Below, in pieces: positions 61,701 through 64,000 of a stretch of 64,000 nt of DNA (within the stretch, counting starts at the first letter, position 1; every line of letters begins with the position of its first letter). This DNA comes from Streptomyces sp. CB02058 (GTDB lineage Bacteria > Actinomycetota > Actinomycetes > Streptomycetales > Streptomycetaceae). The DNA lies in NCBI RefSeq assembly GCF_001905505.1, contig NZ_LIPG01000004.1, positions 744,001 through 808,000 of the forward strand. Reading direction: 5' to 3'. The notes beneath the pieces are model-generated. The model had not been told where the DNA came from. It searched no databases and saw nothing but the letters and a program-made list of their open reading frames with translations. The position numbers were made by a program, and so were the translations under genes.

Positions 61701-64000
61701 CGCGGACGGCGTCAATCAGGACTTCGTCTGCAATGTTCCTCTGCGTGGCCCGGTACCAGTCGAGCAGGAGCTGACGCGTCACCTCGGACGAGCCGAAGGC
61801 GAGAATCCGGACACCGAGTCGCGCGACCCCTCGATACAGGAAGTACGGCACCTCATGTCCACCATGCTGTCCCGGCATAGAGGCCACGAGATCCCGGAAC
61901 GGGACTTGTGTGTCGCCGGAGGCTCCGACTAGGCAGTCGATCCAGAGGCTCGCCCAGGCACCGAGGGGCACGACGCTCTGCTCGTGGTCGTTCAGTGTGC
62001 GCGAGTACGTATGAGGATGTTGCCGCGCTTCCAGGACGTCGTCGCCCGCAACCATGTCTGCATCGAAGGGCTGCCTCCGGATCTTAGAAAGCAGCGCGAA
62101 GCCGCACAGGAGGGCAAGTGTGTCGGTGTTCAGGCCGTAGCGGCTTCCGGCACCCCGGCCCAGGTCGTCAGGGAGATTGAGACGCAGGATCCGTTCGGCC
62201 TCCGCGTCCGACAGCACACCGTGGCGCAGCCCCATGGCGATAATCCAACCGACCGCCGGAAGTGCCTTGTTCTCCTCCGGGACACCCGGATGTCGGCGAA
62301 AGGAGACGGGTCTGCGTTGGCGCTTCAGCATTCTCACCAGGCGCCGCGCAAGCGGTGCCTGGCACACGAGGTTGGCCTGCCAGGCGGCATAGGCGACGGC
62401 GAACTGGAGGTACTTCAAGCGCGTGGCCGCGTGGCCGAGGGCCTCCAGTTCCTCGATACGGCCCGAGTCGGCTAGCCGGGTAGTGATGATCACTCCAGCT
62501 TCGAAGCCAACTCGATTGGGGCGCCATCGGGCCAAGTACTCGGCGCACGCCTCCACACCGTCGGTGTTGAGTAGCCCGAAGGCGACTTCAGCAATGTCCG
62601 CCGCGGTGACGTGGTGTCGGTGTGGTTCGTCGTCGTCAGGCCGCCGCACCCATGCCTTGAGCCATTCCGCCGCGCTGCGCAGTCGACTGCGGGCGAAGTC
62701 GGTCTGGCCTGCGGCGAACGAGAGCAAGGCGCCTTCGCAGTGAAGGTTGGAACCTGGCCAGTTCGCGGCAAGGCTGCGGTTCGCCACTATGTCTTCGACC
62801 GTGCTGGCGTCCAGGAACGCGCCCGCCAGGTCGGTATTGCTCCTCAGCAGATGAAGCCGACGAGAGTGGCCGGCGGCCAGGCTGCCAGCCTTGACTGCAA
62901 GCCTGGCAGCCTCCCATTCCTTGCCCACGCGTAGCGTGGCCTTGAGGGCGAACTGAGCCCGCTGCTGAGCGATCTCCCGTTGTTCCAGATCGTCCCCCTC
63001 GGGGAGGGCGCCGTCGGTCATCGCCAGCTCAACCAGGGTGTCGACCTGACCCGCCTCCCACAGCAGTTGCGGCAAAGAAGCTGCCACATACGGTTCGCCT
63101 GCGGCGAGCGGCGTCAGGCGGTCGATAAAGTCAATCAGGGACTGGCCGGTCGGACGATACCTCGTTCGAAACCAAGTCTCGGTCGGTTCGTCACGGAACT
63201 GCAGGACGTCACCATCGACGAGCAGAGGGCGGCGGAGATCCGCTGCGAAGCTGTGGATGACCGAGGCCGGCACGCCGCACAGCTCGGCCAAAACGCCTAC
63301 GGGGATCCTCGGCCGGAGTGCGGCCATGGCCTCGCACAGTCGGTCGATCTCCGCACTCAGATGATGGTTGGCGTCCTTACACTGGTCCACCAAGCCCTGC
63401 AGGAGTTCATCGAGCAAGGAGACGTCGGGATGCCTCGCCTCCCCGAGAGAGGCGAGGCAGGACTCGATGTCCGACGCCGTGCTGAGAACGAACGCCTGGA
63501 CCCGGGGGTTGCCGCCGGTACGACGGTGGAACTCGGCCGCCTGTGCCTCCGTGACCACTCCGAACACCGACGCCAAATGCTGCCTGGATTCGGCGACGCC
63601 GAATCCCGCGAGCTCGATTCTGTGGACACCAGGCGGCGGTTCCAGCAGATCGACGCGTTCGGTGCGGCACAGCATGACGAGTCGCACGTTGTCCGGTAGT
63701 GCCTCCCGCAACAGGTCTGCGACGAAGGCGCGCTCACCACCATCTCTCGCGATGAGAGCCGCATTGTCGGCCGCGTCCACTACGAGAACCAAGAGCGCTT
63801 CCGGGGTGGAGGCCGCGATGGCTTCTGCCGCGCCCCGGACTCTCACCACGAATGCCTTCGCGTAATCGGTCGGCTGGGCCGTACCAGCCGGAATCAACGG
63901 GTCGCAAGCGGCATGCGCAGCAAGCTCATTAGCCAGCTGGACCAAGCCTTGTTGATGCTGGTGGCGGGGCGAGCTGGAGCGCCGGTAACTCCCGTTCCCG
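58648..64000 (-). CDS. Giant STAND NTPase, Avs-like antiviral sensor (N-terminus beyond window)
   Basis: At least 1783 codons, open through the right edge; the start and Walker A lie outside. The visible part begins NGSYRRSSSPRHQHQQGLVQ, the segment after the P-loop in large bacterial STAND ATPases. Walker B-like LLVLVVDAADNAA and the sensor strand RLVMLCRTERVDLLEPP follow, then a GNPRVQAFVL motif. From about 330 residues on there are more than 1300 residues of helical repeats and then a C-terminal domain with RWLADRRDPSPQSVFQGPYD. In Avs proteins such repeats recognise phage proteins. The effector domain would be N-terminal and is not visible. The call rests on the ATPase layout, length and island context. 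Confidence 0.75.
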   Translation of the reverse strand, partial: GNGSYRRSSSPRHQHQQGLVQLANELAAHAACDPLIPAGTAQPTDYAKAFVVRVRGAAEAIAASTPEALLVLVVDAADNAALIARDGGERAFVADLLREALPDNVRLVMLCRTERVDLLEPPPGVHRIELAGFGVAESRQHLASVFGVVTEAQAAEFHRRTGGNPRVQAFVLSTASDIESCLASLGEARHPDVSLLDELLQGLVDQCKDANHHLSAEIDRLCEAMAALRPRIPVGVLAELCGVPASVIHSFAADLRRPLLVDGDVLQFRDEPTETWFRTRYRPTGQSLIDFIDRLTPLAAGEPYVAASLPQLLWEAGQVDTLVELAMTDGALPEGDDLEQREIAQQRAQFALKATLRVGKEWEAARLAVKAGSLAAGHSRRLHLLRSNTDLAGAFLDASTVEDIVANRSLAANWPGSNLHCEGALLSFAAGQTDFARSRLRSAAEWLKAWVRRPDDDEPHRHHVTAADIAEVAFGLLNTDGVEACAEYLARWRPNRVGFEAGVIITTRLADSGRIEELEALGHAATRLKYLQFAVAYAAWQANLVCQAPLARRLVRMLKRQRRPVSFRRHPGVPEENKALPAVGWIIAMGLRHGVLSDAEAERILRLNLPDDLGRGAGSRYGLNTDTLALLCGFALLSKIRRQPFDADMVAGDDVLEARQHPHTYSRTLNDHEQSVVPLGAWASLWIDCLVGASGDTQVPFRDLVASMPGQHGGHEVPYFLYRGVARLGVRILAFGSSEVTRQLLLDWYRATQRNIADEVLIDAVRAAAPVDELQHIAVELAEAVAASLDTTQDSAEYKAERMVKLARAVQRFDTREAHAYFTRAIDLTDRVGDDVHVLWGSVLAVARRASEGNHDDDRRAHRVAQLAESIQPYLGDGMDHAAVLSVMGRLNPTTATVVASRWRDRRLCSEGPFIQALLDEEAGPLAPSAVTALATVPFGEYRVGALQLVERALREAPDDGERIAGILGEFLRAHRFSSESFERLDHATSELGIDLSGTLFAVRSRNIAFAASSGYSSPRWTRGEEDEGRMARTRQLEAALAACDLSTQDGWEKARQLDRGSDHLLRMEQVIDHAVRVPLRKLDDMLIAFQSNPHLSTFDYTHLVQRLEELPLLPLAARQQLRHLADTVTTRFSRELTTKGYEPIKLQGLAGLAGTPDADLLGTALRELGSQLAVFLPEECYYLAARLAPRLTGVQAQVVLDDYGTMLAGLAPEDSADGMFADLPAKPAAAAECFAGYLWAVLGDPEHGARWRAAHCVRLLAELGCKEALDALQRFALGSLDVTPFHDARLPFYDRHALQWLLFALARAAQNTATHQGLIEFEPLLRKVVFDDEPHVVMQESAKVICLALASSGYGSLTVDELNIVSSINRPKNVVSQSWAERRARESSDADEGSLALEPSDFRFDWDFKDRWCKPLGEAFGISEETVLRLVGHTITATWQLACRGVHEDDPRYALKLYREGSTFAHHTTWPDADDLDFYLSTHAVWTVAGELLKTHPVYQDSEADTDLFTDWLGDFLLTRDDGRWLADRRDPSPQSVFQGPYDSPRPDWIWRLNSQHFSERLLASDGWVTVWESSDDTSYEAAQQVLIRSALVTPEKARALALALQTAPSYMAYRIPDADDSEYQFDTQGFQLTGWIAVPDGREGQDNRDPLAGGVRYPPYRPVEEFVGLLGLEPDADMREWTRVDGLALRSTVWDDTAAISSDRVAGTEGQRLEIRRDALQQILSLTGRSMIVEVMIDRTRKDHNEPYSVRYDQDDDESLPPRERSYKIYLFDDSGRCGEL

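Overview
The window looks like a linear-chromosome accessory region of a Streptomyces or close relative. The DNA is very GC-rich with strong third-position G/C, GTG starts are common, and purine-rich AGGAGG-type ribosome sites are frequent. The gene families are also typical: XRE-STAND-TPR regulators, a Ser/Thr kinase with WD40 propellers, an actinobacterial TIR operon and a GH92 mannosidase. There are no rRNA genes, no intact tRNA genes and no housekeeping genes. Remnants of at least six insertion sequence families are scattered through it.

Region 1 (1-6067, all minus strand) is a tightly coupled operon that looks like a linaridin-type RiPP cluster. Four small precursor-like peptides are followed by a fused HTTM-alpha/beta-hydrolase membrane protein, a small partner protein, a class I methyltransferase and an ABC exporter that runs off the left edge. 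The four peptides share a P-[VI]-x-[AS]-[TV]-[PQ] motif and then a hydrophobic stretch.

Region 2 (6.6-31.5 kb) holds regulators and hydrolases: Dps, six alpha/beta hydrolases, two AraC regulators, two paralogous XRE-STAND-TPR regulators, an aldo/keto reductase with a MerR-type promoter, a secreted GH92 alpha-mannosidase with a LacI-type operator, a methyltransferase, an aminoglycoside/hydroxyurea-type kinase and a TPR-like protein. An AraC + XRE-STAND + 'HGAFAD' hydrolase set occurs twice. Between 20 and 23 kb lie fragments of IS481 and IS701 transposases and of a GH78 rhamnosidase.

Region 3 (31.9-40 kb, minus strand) is a signalling operon: an FHA protein, a Ser/Thr kinase with 14 WD40-like blades, and a zinc-ribbon protein whose C-terminus looks like a degenerate SecA motor. 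An IS3 remnant and a 5'-truncated BRCT-TerD gene follow.

Region 4 (40-64 kb) is probably a defence island. A coupled operon encodes XRE-TPR, TIR, P-loop NTPase, a two-helix membrane protein and a small protein. The TIR, NTPase and small protein carry glycine-rich amyloid-like signalling motifs. This operon and a PD-(D/E)XK nuclease lie between two ~140-bp imperfect direct repeats near 40.03 and 51.33 kb, the second close to a tRNA 3'-end fragment. Beyond come IS630 and ISAs1 elements, a 776-residue protein with ten zinc-finger-like repeats around a GIY-YIG nuclease, a second PD-(D/E)XK protein, a deleted IS5-like element, and at the right edge a giant STAND NTPase of the kind seen in antiviral (Avs-like) systems with an overlapping companion gene.
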